A DNA stretch of 64,000 nt from Streptomyces sp. APSN-46.1 (GCF_022815725.1 NZ_JALGRF010000001.1:744001-808000); one strand, 5' to 3'. Shown: positions 17,601 to 35,494, counted from the stretch's first letter. The notes: generated from the sequence alone by a model not told the origin. Numbers and translations are program-made.

Positions 17601-19504
17601 GGACCTCGGCGAAGAACCGGCCGGTCGCGATCGCGTCCAGGGCCCGTTCGACGAGTGACGAGCCCCGGGTGAGCGGGGGCCGGGCGAGCCCGAGCCGGTC
17701 CGCCACGTCGTCCACCACGGGCGCGAACTCCGGTTCCAGGCCCGGGAACAGGAAGGCGGTCCGGCCGCCCAGCGGCTCCGGGGCGAACCACACGTCCCCG
17801 CGCCCCCGCCAGGCGCGCCCGCGCGCCACCGCCTTCGCGGCCAGCGCGAGCCGCTGCGGTGTCGGCCCGACCACCGCCAGCCGGCACGGCCCGTCGCCGC
17901 CCGACACCGGTGCTCCGGAGGCCAGTTGGTCCGACAGCCGGGCCGACAACCGCTCGGGGCTGTCCGCCGCCAGCAGGAGTACGTCCTCCCGGGCGGAGGC
18001 CGGACCCACGGGCGCGGCCCCGGCTCCCAGCGGCAGGAACCGCCTCGTCGGAGCCGTCGGGCGCGCGGCCGCCGGAGCCTCCTCCAGTACCACGTGCGCG
18101 TTGATCCCGCCGAAGCCGAACGCGTTGACCCCGGCCCGGAGGGGCGCCGGTCCGCGTTCCCAGGGCTCCGCCGCCGCCAGGGGCCGCATCCGGGTCCGTA
18201 CCAGGTCCGGGTGCGGCTCCTCCAGGTGCAGGGTCGGCGGCAGCACCCCCTCGTGCACCGCGAGCGCGGCCTTGATCAGCCCGGCCATACCGGAGGCCTG
18301 CATGGTGTGCCCCAGCATCGACTTCACCGACCCGAAGCCGATCCCGCGCGCGTCCCCCCGCTCGGGCGGGCCGAACACCTGGGCCAGGGTGTCCAGTTCG
18401 GCTGTGTCCCCGACCGGGGTGCCCGTGCCGTGCGCCTCCAGCAGCCCGAGCGCGCCCGGCGACCGCGGATCCAGACCCGCCTCCCGCCAGGCCCGCTCCA
18501 GTGCCCGTACCTGGCCGGCGACGAGGGGACTCATCAGGCTCGCCGCACGGCCGTCCCCGGCCACGCCCGTGCCGCGGATCACCGCGTAGACGCGGTCGCC
18601 GTCCCGCTCCGCGTCCGCCAGCCGCTTCAGCAGCACCACGCCGGTGCCTTCGGACAGCAGGGTGCCGTCGGCCCGGCGGTCGAAGGGCCTGATCCGCTCG
18701 CTCGGGCTGAGCGCCCGCAGTTGCGTGAACACGCTCCACAGCGTGGCGATGTGGCAGTGGTGCACCGCGCCCGCGACCACCGCGTCGCAGCGCCCGGACG
18801 CCAGCAGGCCCACGGCCTGGTCCACGGCCAGCAGTGAGGAGGCGCAGGCCGCGTCCAGGGTGTAGGCGGGGCCGCGGAAGTCCAGCCGGTTCGCGGTCCG
18901 GGCGGCGGTGAAACTCGGTACCAGTCCGATCGACGCGTCCGGCCGCTCCGGGCCGAGCGCCTCCTGGAACGCCGACCGCACCTGCGAGATCCGCCGCTCG
19001 CCCAGCTCGGGCGCGAGCTCCCGTAGGGTATGCGCCAACTGGTGTGCGGTACGTACCCGTTGGTCCAGGCGGGCCGTGGCCACTCCCATGAATCCACCGC
19101 GCCCCAGCACCACCCCGATCCGGGAGCGGTCGGCCGGCAGCCGGTCCTCGCCGCCCGCGTCCGCGAGGGCCTCGGCCGTCGCGTGCAGGGCCAGCATCTG
19201 GTCCGGCTCGGCGCCCTCCACCGCGGCCGGCATGATCCCGAACCGGGTCGGGTCGAAGGCGGCGAGGCCGTCGACGAAGCCGCCGCGCCGGCAGTAGAAG
19301 CGGTCGCCCGAGGCGGGGCCGCCGGCGCCGTCCGGGTCGTAGTACACGTCCGGATCCCAGCGGTTCGGGGGGACTTCACCGATGGAGTCCGTGCCGGCGA
19401 GGAGATTGCGGCGGTACCCGGCCAGGTCCGCGGCCCCCGGGAAGACGGCGCCCATCCCCACGATCGCCGCGTCGGTCGGGCGGGGGCCGCCGCGCCTCTG
19501 TCGC

Positions 19505-19512
<8 letters not shown>
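14608..19512 (-). CDS. PUFA-synthase-like PKS 2: KS, AT, Pro-rich linker, DH-like, phosphopantetheinyl transferase
   Basis: A 1634-residue multidomain synthase. Ketosynthase: residues about 12-455 with active Cys223 (DAACASS) and EAHGTGTPVGD plus GHT for the histidines. Acyltransferase: about 565-880 with GHSLGEW and Ser652; its first motif reads FPGLEPE instead of FPGQGSQ. Linker: about 944-1061, Pro/Ser/Leu repeats. Dehydratase-like double hot-dog: about 1090-1400 with RDHCVY and LLDAAGQL. Sfp-type phosphopantetheinyl transferase: about 1440-1610 with VGIDVEPV and LWCAKEAAAKA. The start overlaps PKS 1 by eight bases. The in-cis PPTase could activate its own partner ACPs. Architecture is like iterative PUFA/heterocyst-glycolipid synthases, with PKS 1 supplying ER and KR. 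Confidence 0.9.
16330..16680 (-). repeat. low-complexity Pro/Ser/Leu linker repeat in PKS 2
   Basis: About 350 bases of imperfect 9- and 15-base repeats (core ggcgggctcggcagg) encode LPSPPSPPxLPSP-type sequence between the acyltransferase and dehydratase-like domains. It sits where PUFA synthases carry tandem ACPs, but no carrier serine motif is present in it. Confidence 0.8.
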
Positions 19513-27703
<8,191 letters not shown>

Positions 27704-27841
27704 GGGCGCTCCTCATCCAGTGCTGTGTGACATGGCGCAGTACGGGGCGGAAGAACGGAAGAACGAAGGAAGGGCTGATAGACCGGGGGGGTTCGGCGGT
27801 CTCGCACATCGGCCGGGCGGCCCGCCGCCGGTACGGCGGGC

Positions 27842-27856
27842 TTGATCGGTGGTCAA
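27842..27856. promoter_or_regulatory. candidate LysR-family operator (T-N11-A dyad)
   Basis: TTGATC GGT GGTCAA is an imperfect dyad with T-N11-A spacing, the usual recognition pattern of LysR-type regulators. It lies between the divergent LysR gene and PKS 1, 138 bases upstream of the PKS 1 start. It may control one or both transcripts. Confidence 0.5.
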
Positions 27857-27876
27857 ACACCCTCACGCCGCGATGC

Positions 27877-27905
27877 ATCGTGCGGTGGCCGCCCCGCACT
27901 GTCAA
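27877..27905 (-). promoter_or_regulatory. candidate promoter of the polyketide operon
   Basis: On the minus strand TTGACA (27905-27900) is followed after 17 bases by CACGAT (27882-27877). The -35 box is a consensus match and the -10 box is weak. The start point would fall near 27870, about 165 bases before the PKS 1 GTG, placing the LysR-type dyad just downstream of it. Apart from this, the 483-base intergenic region shows no gene. Confidence 0.4.
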
Positions 27906-28186
27906 CAGGCATACGGAATACGATGCTTCGCGTCACGGGCACGCGCGCACCACCCGGCGGGCGCCCCATGGGGAGCCGCCGCACGCCCCCGCCGAGCCGG
28001 TGGCCTGGGGTGATTCCCGCCGAACCGGGCCGACCTCGGCGCGCGGGCCGACGTAGAGCATCCTCGCGGGCATGCCGCTTCAGCATGCTTCACCGCCGAA
28101 CCGGGTATGAACACCGCTCGGGAGACGGGAAGTTGTTCACCCGAGGAGCCCTTACAGGTACAGCCTCACGCGGTTACCGTCCGGTC

Positions 28187-29080
28187 ATGACCCCCACACT
28201 CGCGCAGCTCCGCTACCTCGTCGCCGTCGCCGACTGCCGGTCCATCACCGGCGCCGCCGCCTCGGTCTTCGTCGCCCAGTCCGCCCTGTCCCGGGCTGTC
28301 CAGGCCATGGAACGCGATCTGGGCGTCGAACTCCTCGCACGCCGGGGAAGGGGGGTGGACCTCACACCGGAAGGGGCCCGGGTCGTCCGACTGGCCCGCA
28401 CCGTGCTCAATGCGGTGGAGGCCATCGACGACATAGGGACCCCGCACGGCAAGGACGCCCGGGCCGCCCTGACCCTCGTCACCACACCCACCCTCGCGCT
28501 CGATCTGGCCACCGACCTGGTCGCCGCCTTCACCGAGCGGCACCCGACCGTGGACGTCCGGCTCCAGCAGCACGACAGCCGGGAGGCGCTGACCGAGGAA
28601 GTGAACCAGGGGCGCTCGGAGTTGGCGCTGGTCGACCTGCCTGTGGACAAGGAGCTCTCCACCCATTTCATCCAGGAGCGCGAGGTGGTGCTGATCTCAC
28701 CGATCGGCTCCCGACTGCCCCACCCGCTGCCGTTCCGCATGCTCGACGGACTGCCGATGGTGCTGCCCACCCCCGGGACCGGCCGGCGCACCGAGATGGA
28801 GGCCATGTTCAGCTGCCTCGGAGTCCGGCCCGTGCCGTCCCTGGAGGTAGACGAGCGTCTCGCCTGGGTGACGGGCGTGACCGACGGCCGCGGCTCCCTG
28901 ATCTGGTACCGCGACGTGGTGTTGAGAGCCTTCGGCAGCCGGGCCGAGATCCGTTCCTTCACGCCGCCCCTGCTGCGCCCCGTGGGCATCGCGCACGCAC
29001 GCCGGCCGCTGAGCCGCGCGGCCCGCGCCTTCATCGCGCACGCCGGGCACAAGGCGCCCATGCGGGAACCGGTGCGCTGA
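28187..29080 (+). CDS. LysR-family transcriptional regulator
   Basis: A 297-residue LysR-type regulator. The N-terminal winged HTH is clear: LAQLRYLVAVADCRSITGAAASVFVAQSALSRAVQAME, then ELLARRGRGVDLTPEG. Residues about 90-290 form the effector-binding domain with TTPTLALDLATDLVAAF as first strand and helix. ATG 28187 is chosen because the domain starts there; the upstream frame is shadow sequence. It is divergent from PKS 1 across a 483-base control region with a T-N11-A dyad, the classical arrangement for a LysR regulator controlling its neighbour. The inducer is unknown. Confidence 0.9.
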   Translation: MTPTLAQLRYLVAVADCRSITGAAASVFVAQSALSRAVQAMERDLGVELLARRGRGVDLTPEGARVVRLARTVLNAVEAIDDIGTPHGKDARAALTLVTTPTLALDLATDLVAAFTERHPTVDVRLQQHDSREALTEEVNQGRSELALVDLPVDKELSTHFIQEREVVLISPIGSRLPHPLPFRMLDGLPMVLPTPGTGRRTEMEAMFSCLGVRPVPSLEVDERLAWVTGVTDGRGSLIWYRDVVLRAFGSRAEIRSFTPPLLRPVGIAHARRPLSRAARAFIAHAGHKAPMREPVR

Positions 29081-29180
29081 GCCCCCGGCGACCACGCATG
29101 CCCCCGTGGCATTGAACGATGCTCGAACGGGCGGTGGTTGGGCCTGGCGACACCGGCTGATGTCCCATCACATGGTGTGC

Positions 29181-30449
29181 ATGTCCAGACTCCTCACACC
29201 CCGCCGGGCCGCCGCCGCCCTCGCGACCGCGGCCCTCGCCACGATCCTGCCGGCCGCCGCCTGGATGACCAGCGCCACGGCCTCCCCGGCCTCGTCCGCC
29301 GCCACGACGGCGGCCGCCGAAGCCCTGGCGCCGGAGAAGAAGTGCACCCTCCCCGGCGGCCTCGCCGAACTCAGCGGTCTCGCCGCGAGCCGCAAACACG
29401 CGGGCGTCTTCTACGCCCTCAACGACAGCGGGAACACCAACCAGGTCTTCGCCATCGACTGCACCACCGCCACCGGCCGGCTCGCGGCCACCTTCACGGT
29501 CTCCGGCGTCGGCAACACCGACTGGGAGGCATTGGCGATCGGCAAGGACGCCACGGGCGGCCCCGCGATCCTGGTCGGCGACATCGGGGACAACTTCAGC
29601 GGCCGCGCGGAGATCTCCGTGCACGCCTTCGCCGAGCCCGACCAGCTCGCCAACGCCACGGTGACGCCGGTGACCTACCGCTTCGCGTACGCCGACGGCA
29701 AGCACGACGCCGAATCCCTGCTCGCCGACCCCGTCACCGGCCGGCTCTACGTCGCGAGCAAGGTCATCGGCGCGGCGGGTCAGTTGTACCAGGCCCCGCT
29801 GCCACCGGTGACAGGCCCGCTCAACACCCTCACCGCGGTCCGACCCGGCCCGGTGTTCGCCACCGACGGCGCGTTCTCGCCGACCGGGGCCTCGTACACC
29901 CTGCGCAGCGGCGGGCCGCTGGGCGCCAACACCGCGACCGTGTACGACACGGCGGGGGTCAAGCTGGCGGACGTCGCCCTGCCCGCGCAGTCGCAGGGGG
30001 AGACGGTGACGTACGCCGACTGCGCCAACCTGCTCGTGGGCTCGGAGAACGACACCCAGATCTGGCGGGTGCCGCTCCCTCCGGAGGCCACGCCGGGCTG
30101 CGGCACGACCCCGACGCCGACCCCCACGCCGACCCCGACCCCTACGCCGACTCCCACACCCACCCCCACTCCCACACCCACGCCCGGTGATCTGAAGTTC
30201 ACCAACCCCGGTCCGCAGACGTGCAAGTTCAACCAGTCCTGCACCATCCAGCTCACCGCCACCGGTGGAAAGGCCCCCGTCCGGTACGCCGCCACCGGCC
30301 TGCCCTGGGGTCTGGCCCTCGACGCCACCTCCGGACGCGTCACCGGCAAGCCCTGGGGCAGCGGGACCGTCACGGTCACCGCCACGGCGACCGACTCCAC
30401 CGGAGCCACCGCCGGCACGTCCTTCGCGTTGACCGTCAACTGGTTCTGA
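29181..30449 (+). CDS. secreted propeller-like protein with Pro-Thr linker and C-terminal Ig-like module
   Basis: A 422-residue exported protein starting at the ATG giving MSRLLTPRRAAAALA, a typical signal peptide cleaved near residue 35; ATGs at 29160 and 29172 are alternatives because no clear ribosome binding site decides. Residues about 55-305 contain repeated strands (SGLAASRKHAGVFYALNDSGN, WEALAIG, GDIGDNF, ESLLADPVTGRLYVASK) that look like a beta-propeller. A Pro-Thr repeat (310-335) and an 87-residue module follow, with CKFNQSC and a final LTVNWF. The linker and module are almost the same as in the phosphoesterase at 7146-8453. It is directly downstream of the LysR gene. A role in extracellular handling of the product is inferred only. 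Confidence 0.8.
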   Translation: MSRLLTPRRAAAALATAALATILPAAAWMTSATASPASSAATTAAAEALAPEKKCTLPGGLAELSGLAASRKHAGVFYALNDSGNTNQVFAIDCTTATGRLAATFTVSGVGNTDWEALAIGKDATGGPAILVGDIGDNFSGRAEISVHAFAEPDQLANATVTPVTYRFAYADGKHDAESLLADPVTGRLYVASKVIGAAGQLYQAPLPPVTGPLNTLTAVRPGPVFATDGAFSPTGASYTLRSGGPLGANTATVYDTAGVKLADVALPAQSQGETVTYADCANLLVGSENDTQIWRVPLPPEATPGCGTTPTPTPTPTPTPTPTPTPTPTPTPTPGDLKFTNPGPQTCKFNQSCTIQLTATGGKAPVRYAATGLPWGLALDATSGRVTGKPWGSGTVTVTATATDSTGATAGTSFALTVNWF

Positions 30450-30480
30450 GACGGGCCGGGCCGAATCAGCCCCCGGCGGC

Positions 30481-30825
30481 TCAGGTCGGCCAGCCCTGGC
30501 CGGCCGGCGGACGGTAGCCAGGCCACGCCGGGGCAGGGAACCGGGCCGCACGGCGCTTACCGGCTTCGTGCAGGAGGAACGTGATTCCCGAGACGAGTGT
30601 CGCGGCGAACGACAGGGCCAGGATCGCCGGCCGAAAGACGTTGGCGGCTCCTACGAGGATCATCCACATCGCCGATGAACCTGCCGCCACGACCAGCAGC
30701 AACGGGATCCTGGCCCGGAGTCGCAGCCTGCGGCTCGTCACGACGAAGAAGTAACCGAGGACCGCGCCCGGCGTGACAGACACGACCAGGCCCAAAGCGA
30801 GGAAGATGAGAAAGGCGATGACCAC
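30481..30825 (-). CDS. small membrane protein, function unknown
   Basis: A 114-residue protein with three or four TM segments (VVIAFLIFLALGLVVSV, VLGYFFVV, IPLLLVVAAGSSAMWMILVGA, ALSFAATLVSGITFL) and a basic, Pro-rich C-terminal tail. GTG 30825 is preferred because GGAGG lies ten bases upstream; an ATG at 30849 in frame is the alternative. No family was recognised. It is convergent with the secreted protein gene and separate from the kinase-transporter gene upstream. Confidence 0.55.
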   Translation of the reverse strand: MVIAFLIFLALGLVVSVTPGAVLGYFFVVTSRRLRLRARIPLLLVVAAGSSAMWMILVGAANVFRPAILALSFAATLVSGITFLLHEAGKRRAARFPAPAWPGYRPPAGQGWPT

Positions 30826-30998
30826 GTCGCACTGACCTCCGGATCTCATGGCAAACCCGCGCACAGGCAGGCGGATCCACATCCCCCCTGCTCCGGCAGG
30901 CTCCCACGCCCGCCATGCTGCCAGAAAATCTGAACACGTTCAATGCAGGCCGCCTCGACCCCACGTCGGCGACGGATCGCGCGGCCGATCGGGACAGT

Positions 30999-33605
30999 TC
31001 ACCAGCCTGTCGTGTGCAGCGGCGGCTCGATGCCCTTGGGGGCCTTGGGGGCCTCGGGGGCCTTGGCCGTGACCATCAGGCCGGCGAGCAGACCGGCGAG
31101 CAGTAGGCCGCCGAACGCCCACCAGAGGGTGGTGGTGTAGCCGCGCAGCAGTTCTTCCGTGATGGTCTCAGCGCCTGAGGACACATGGCGCAGACGAGCG
31201 GCGAGCACGCCGCTGATCAGCGCCGCACCGATCGCTTCACCCACCTGCTGGGCCGTGATGAGGGTTGCCGAGGTCGCGCCGGAGTGCGGCGGGGCGATGC
31301 CGGCGGTCGCGGTGGCGGTGGCGGTCGCGAAGATCGGCATGAAGGCCAGCCCCGTGCCGAAGCCGGTGAGGAGCATGCCGGGCAGTACCTGGGTGGTGTA
31401 GGCGCCGTCGAGCTTGAGGCCGGTCAGGAGCAGCAGCCCGAGAGCCGTGGTCAGCAGGCCCGCGACGATCAGGACGCGGGGCGCGGTGCGGTGCAGCAGG
31501 CGGGCCGAGACCTGGGTGGAGCCGATGAGAATCGCGGCGACCATGGGCAGGAAGGCCACCCCGGCCATGGCCGGGGTGTAGCCGAGGACACTCTGCAGGT
31601 AGAAGTTCAGGGACGGGAAGAGGGCGAGGAAGCCGACGCCGGCCAGGAGCAGGGCCAGGAGACAGCCGACGCGGGTGGGGTCCTTGACGACGTACGGCGC
31701 GAGGAGTGGGCTCGACGTTCTGGTCTGCCACCACAGGAAGGCCACGAGCAGGACGACGCCCGCCGCGAGCGGGACCACGGTCAGGAGGTCGCTCCATCCG
31801 CGCGGCTGGACCTCGCTGATGCCGTAGGTGAGGGCGGCGATTCCGCCGGAGCCGAGCAGCACGCCGAGCACGTCGAGGCGGGCGGCGCCGGTGCGGCCCG
31901 GGCGGTCGTGCAGCAGGGTGAGCGCGCCGATCAGGGCGATCACGGCGATGGGGATGTTGGCGTAGAGGGACCAACGCCAGTCCAGGTTCTCAACGAGCCA
32001 TCCGCCCGTGAGGAGCCCGAGTGCGGAACCGCCGACGGCGATCGCGGCGTAGATCCCGAAGGCCATGCGGCGTTCCTTCGGGTCGGTGAAGCCGGTGGTG
32101 ACCAGGGCCAGCGCGGACGGTGTCAGCAGCGCGGCGAAGACTCCCTGCAACGCGCGGGCCCAGACCAGCACGGTCGAATCGCCGGCCGAGCCGCCGAGCG
32201 CGGAGGCTGCCGCGAATCCGATCAGGCCGATGATCAAGGCCTGTTTGCGCCCGACGAGGTCCGCGATGTGCCCGCCGAGCAGCAGCAGCGCGCCGAAGGC
32301 GAGGGCATACGCGTTGAACATCGGCCCCATGTCGCCGGCGGGGAGACCCAGGTCGGCCTGGACGGAGGGCATCGTCATGTTGAAGGTCGTCGCTTCGAGC
32401 AGCACCATCAGCTGCACCAGGGCGATCACCGCCAGTCCCCACCAGCGCCTGGGGTGCGGGGACACCGAGTCCTGTGGGTGGGCCGGGGGCGGGGGCGCGG
32501 ACCAGGCGCCGGGGGGTGGGCCGGGCGGTGGGCCGAACCCCTTCGCGAGGCTGAGGTGCGCTGGAGCCGTCGGGGCGTACGCGGGCGGCGGGGGCAGCGG
32601 CTGAAACTGGGGCTGCGGCTCGGGCTGCGCGGGCTCGGGCTGCGCGGGCGAGATGCGGGGGTCCGGCTCTACGGCGGGTGTCTCAGCTGCGGCGTCAACG
32701 GGTGTTGCGGGGGCGTAGTCCAGCAACTGGGCGGCATGACGGCCGAGTTGCGCCAACACCGTGCCCGGCAGCCATTCCGCGGCCTGATCCGTCGCCGTAC
32801 GCGCGGCCACCTGCTGGGGGGTGGGCCGCTTGGCCGGGTCCTTGTGCAGGCATGCGCGTACGAGATCGACCAGCGACTCCGGTACGCCGGTCAGGTCCGC
32901 CTCCTCCTCGGCGACCCGGAAGAGGTGGGCGTTCAGGCCGGTGTCCGTGGCCCCGAAGAGCAGGCGCCCGGTGGCGGCGTAGACGAGGACGGCGCCCAGG
33001 CAGAAGACGTCGCTGGCGGGGGTGAGTTCAAGGCCGCGGACCTGTTCCGGCGACATGTAGCCAGGGGAGCCGATCAGCATGCCGGTGCGGGTGTGCAGGC
33101 TGTCCCCGGCGAGGCTGTCCATCGCCCGTGCGATGCCGAAGTCGATGACGCGGGGGCCGTCGACGGTGACGAGGACATTGGACGGCTTGAGGTCACGATG
33201 GATCAGGCCCGCCTCGTGTACGGCCCGCAGGGCGAGGGCGAGGCGGTTGGCGAGGGTGTGGACCGAGTGCTCGGGCAACGGCCCGAAGTCCTTGGCGACG
33301 ACGGCGTGCAGGTCGGGCCCCGGGATGTACTGGGTCGCCACCCAGGGCACGGCGGCCTCCGTGTCGGCGTCGAGCACGGCCGCGGTCCAGCTCCCGCCCA
33401 CCCGCCGCGCAGCGGCCACTTCACGCGCGAAGCGCTTGCGGAACTCGGGGTGCCCGGCATACTCGGCCTGCACGACCTTCACGGCCACGGTTCGTCCGCC
33501 CTCGGAGCGACCCAGATAGACCAGTCCCATCCCGCCGGCGCCCAGCCGGGCGATCAGACGATACGGGCCTATGCGGGTCGGGTCTTCGCTGATCAGCTGG
33601 TCCAC
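30999..33605 (-). CDS. Hanks-type Ser/Thr kinase fused to an MFS (DHA2-like) transporter
   Basis: An 868-residue fusion in a single frame. Residues 12-275 are a complete Ser/Thr kinase: glycine loop LGAGGMG (21-27), Lys43, catalytic HRDLKPSN (136-143), DFG (155-157) and GYMSPEQ (182-188). A Pro/Gln-rich linker covers about 300-385. Residues about 386-845 are a drug:H+ antiporter-like MFS domain of the 14-TM type: WWGLAVIALVQLMVLLEATTFNMTMPSVQADLG at the start, GHIADLVGRKQALIIG as motif A, and VGGSALGLLTGGWL resembling motif C. Bacterial kinases usually carry PASTA or other sensors here, so a transporter in that place is unusual. GTG 33605 gives a standard kinase N-terminus; ATG 33623 is possible. 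The kinase may control its own transporter (inference). Confidence 0.88.
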   Translation of the reverse strand: MDQLISEDPTRIGPYRLIARLGAGGMGLVYLGRSEGGRTVAVKVVQAEYAGHPEFRKRFAREVAAARRVGGSWTAAVLDADTEAAVPWVATQYIPGPDLHAVVAKDFGPLPEHSVHTLANRLALALRAVHEAGLIHRDLKPSNVLVTVDGPRVIDFGIARAMDSLAGDSLHTRTGMLIGSPGYMSPEQVRGLELTPASDVFCLGAVLVYAATGRLLFGATDTGLNAHLFRVAEEEADLTGVPESLVDLVRACLHKDPAKRPTPQQVAARTATDQAAEWLPGTVLAQLGRHAAQLLDYAPATPVDAAAETPAVEPDPRISPAQPEPAQPEPQPQFQPLPPPPAYAPTAPAHLSLAKGFGPPPGPPPGAWSAPPPPAHPQDSVSPHPRRWWGLAVIALVQLMVLLEATTFNMTMPSVQADLGLPAGDMGPMFNAYALAFGALLLLGGHIADLVGRKQALIIGLIGFAAASALGGSAGDSTVLVWARALQGVFAALLTPSALALVTTGFTDPKERRMAFGIYAAIAVGGSALGLLTGGWLVENLDWRWSLYANIPIAVIALIGALTLLHDRPGRTGAARLDVLGVLLGSGGIAALTYGISEVQPRGWSDLLTVVPLAAGVVLLVAFLWWQTRTSSPLLAPYVVKDPTRVGCLLALLLAGVGFLALFPSLNFYLQSVLGYTPAMAGVAFLPMVAAILIGSTQVSARLLHRTAPRVLIVAGLLTTALGLLLLTGLKLDGAYTTQVLPGMLLTGFGTGLAFMPIFATATATATAGIAPPHSGATSATLITAQQVGEAIGAALISGVLAARLRHVSSGAETITEELLRGYTTTLWWAFGGLLLAGLLAGLMVTAKAPEAPKAPKGIEPPLHTTGW

Positions 33606-33691
33606 AAGAAAAAGGTAGTACAACCATCCAACAAGGGCGGGGCCATCAGGCGAATCATGTCGCCCCCCGGCTCGGGCTCAGGTGCCGACGG

Positions 33692-33728
33692 CTCGCCCCA
33701 CACCGTGGCCTTCACGGTGTGGGGCGAG
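33692..33728 (-). terminator. strong hairpin terminator after the NlpC/P60-like gene
   Basis: A perfect 16-bp stem (CTCGCCCCACACCGTG with its complement) encloses a five-base loop. It lies 28 bases beyond the stop of the gene ending at 33756 and separates it from the kinase-transporter gene. There is no long U-run, as is usual in Streptomyces. Confidence 0.85.
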
Positions 33729-33755
33729 GTCACGCACCCGGTTCCATGACACGGC

Positions 33756-35066
33756 CTAGCCGTTGATGATCTTGTCGTAGCGCAGGGCGACGTACCCCGA
33801 GGCTGCGTGGCCGGCGATGCGGGCGTCGGAGCCGCCGTTGAGGTAGTCCTGACCGCGCATCATGTCGTCTGTGGTGTTGGCCTCGTGGATGTACGAGAAC
33901 TTGCCGGCGGCCTTGTCGACCCACTTCTCGAAGAGCACGACGTGCCCGTCCTGGGTGTTGAGCGCGTCACCCGGCAGCAGGTCCGACTTGGAGATGACGC
34001 TGCTGACGTTCGGCAGGCTGTAGGTCGTGTAGCTGGTGTTGGCGTGCCAGGCCATGGAGACGAAGCCGGAGCAGTCGGTGCGGTAGGAGTGGTCGCCGTC
34101 CGGGTCACTGGCGTAAGCACCCTGGTTGTACGGGATGTCACGGTTGAGCCAGTTCACGGCCCGGCTCATGACCTCGCTGCGGGCGATCTGACCGCCCTGG
34201 GTGGAGGGGGTGGGGCTGGGGGGGATCGGCGGCTGGTAGGTGCAGTCGCTGGCGTAGGCGGAGAGCAGGGTCTGGGTCCAGCCGCTCGCGTCGACCGGGT
34301 CGTCGGAGTGGTAGGCGATGTCGGTGCCCTTGCCGTCGGTGGGGTCGGCGTCGTGGTACCAGTACATTCCGCCGTTCGTACGCCCGTAGTAGAGGCCGCC
34401 GCCGGGCGAGACCAGGTTGTCGACCGCCGACCAGCCGGCGCTCTTGAGCTCCGAACTCTCCCAGTCCCCCACGCCGTTGATCTGGTAGGAGAGCAGCCGG
34501 CCGTCGGCCGTGCTGGCGATGAGGACGTCGTCTCCGGCGGCGGCGAGCGTCTTGAGGACGAAGCCCTCGTCGATCACCGCGTGCTTGGCGATGTGGGCGG
34601 ATCCGGAGGGCTTGGCCTGGGAGACGTTGTAGCGGTGGAGCTGGCCGGCGACCGTGCCGTAGAGGTGGCCGTAGCCGTCGTAGGTCATCTTGTCGAAGGT
34701 CCAGCCACCGTCCCAGATCTTGGTGACTCCGGCCAGGGCCAGGGCGTTGTCGTTGGTCTGGATGTCGACGCGGTACAGGTCGCCGGCCGTCGATGTCACC
34801 AGGACGGTGTTGAAGTTGAGGGTGGCCATCGCCTTGGGCGTGAAGCCGAGGTTCGTGCCGATCAGCGTCTTGACCCGGTCACCGGTGTTGGGGGATATCG
34901 CCGTGTAGGTGAGGCGTCCGTCGGCGAGGATGCCGTAGATCGATACGTCGCCTCCGCAGATGGCGGCGGCGTGGGCCGGCGCCGAGCTGAGGGTGACCAT
35001 GCCCAGGGTCGTGGCACCGAGGGCGAGGGTGGCGGCGGACCGGCGGAGGGCGCGGCGGAGCTTCAT
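33756..35066 (-). CDS. secreted tachylectin-like propeller plus NlpC/P60-like hydrolase
   Basis: A 436-residue exported protein. The signal peptide covers about residues 1-34 (ends PAHAAA). Residues about 38-290 are repeated strands such as GHLYGTVAGQLHRYNVS and DGRLLSYQING that resemble a tachylectin-2 beta-propeller, possibly sugar-binding. After a Pro-rich linker, residues about 300-436 look like a cell-wall hydrolase domain with Cys332 (DCSGFVSMAW) and His375 (DGHVVLF) as likely catalytic pair. ATG 35066 has GGAG seven bases upstream. The protein probably binds and cuts peptidoglycan or another wall polymer. The propeller-hydrolase combination is common in Streptomyces amidase-type proteins. 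Confidence 0.82.
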   Translation of the reverse strand: MKLRRALRRSAATLALGATTLGMVTLSSAPAHAAAICGGDVSIYGILADGRLTYTAISPNTGDRVKTLIGTNLGFTPKAMATLNFNTVLVTSTAGDLYRVDIQTNDNALALAGVTKIWDGGWTFDKMTYDGYGHLYGTVAGQLHRYNVSQAKPSGSAHIAKHAVIDEGFVLKTLAAAGDDVLIASTADGRLLSYQINGVGDWESSELKSAGWSAVDNLVSPGGGLYYGRTNGGMYWYHDADPTDGKGTDIAYHSDDPVDASGWTQTLLSAYASDCTYQPPIPPSPTPSTQGGQIARSEVMSRAVNWLNRDIPYNQGAYASDPDGDHSYRTDCSGFVSMAWHANTSYTTYSLPNVSSVISKSDLLPGDALNTQDGHVVLFEKWVDKAAGKFSYIHEANTTDDMMRGQDYLNGGSDARIAGHAASGYVALRYDKIING

Positions 35067-35421
35067 GGCTTTCTCCTGCGGAGAGAAGTGGGAAGGGGCG
35101 CGGGAGGTACACCCGACCGACGCCACAGCTGCCCTGCAGGTGCAGCTGTGCGGTCTGTTGCGGGTGTGGCGCCCGGTGACGTCCACTAATCTCGTTGCGC
35201 GGCCCGGGAGTTGGAAGGGCGGATGGCTGGACGGAATCGGTCCTGGCCGGTTTGGTCCGCGCGCCGGGTCCGGGCCGCCCGCCGGAGGCAGCGGCGACCG
35301 TCTGGGAGTTGAGTCGAATGGCGCCGGATCGGCTCGCCGTGGCTGCGTCCGTGGCGTTCGGGCCGGGGCCGGTGCGTACCGGGGGGGCGTGACGGTGGCT
35401 CCGAGGGTTCCGCGACCGTCG
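35067..35421. other. intergenic region with no supported gene
   Basis: This 355-base stretch precedes the hydrolase gene on the minus strand. It should contain its promoter, but I could not pick a convincing one. Short plus-strand frames here lack ribosome binding sites and family features. Confidence 0.4.
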
Positions 35422-35466
35422 AAAAAGGCGGAGCGACTGGGACGCCCCTCTGCGTCTCGCTCCGCC
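35422..35466 (-). terminator. rho-independent terminator of the small ORF
   Basis: On the minus strand a 10-bp stem GGCGGAGCGA/TCGCTCCGCC, interrupted by a 20-base loop with extra pairing, is followed directly by TTTTT. It lies 28 bases downstream of the 39-codon ORF and supports a real transcript there. Confidence 0.75.
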
Positions 35467-35494
35467 TACTCCCCCGTGCTCCCCCTACTCCCCC

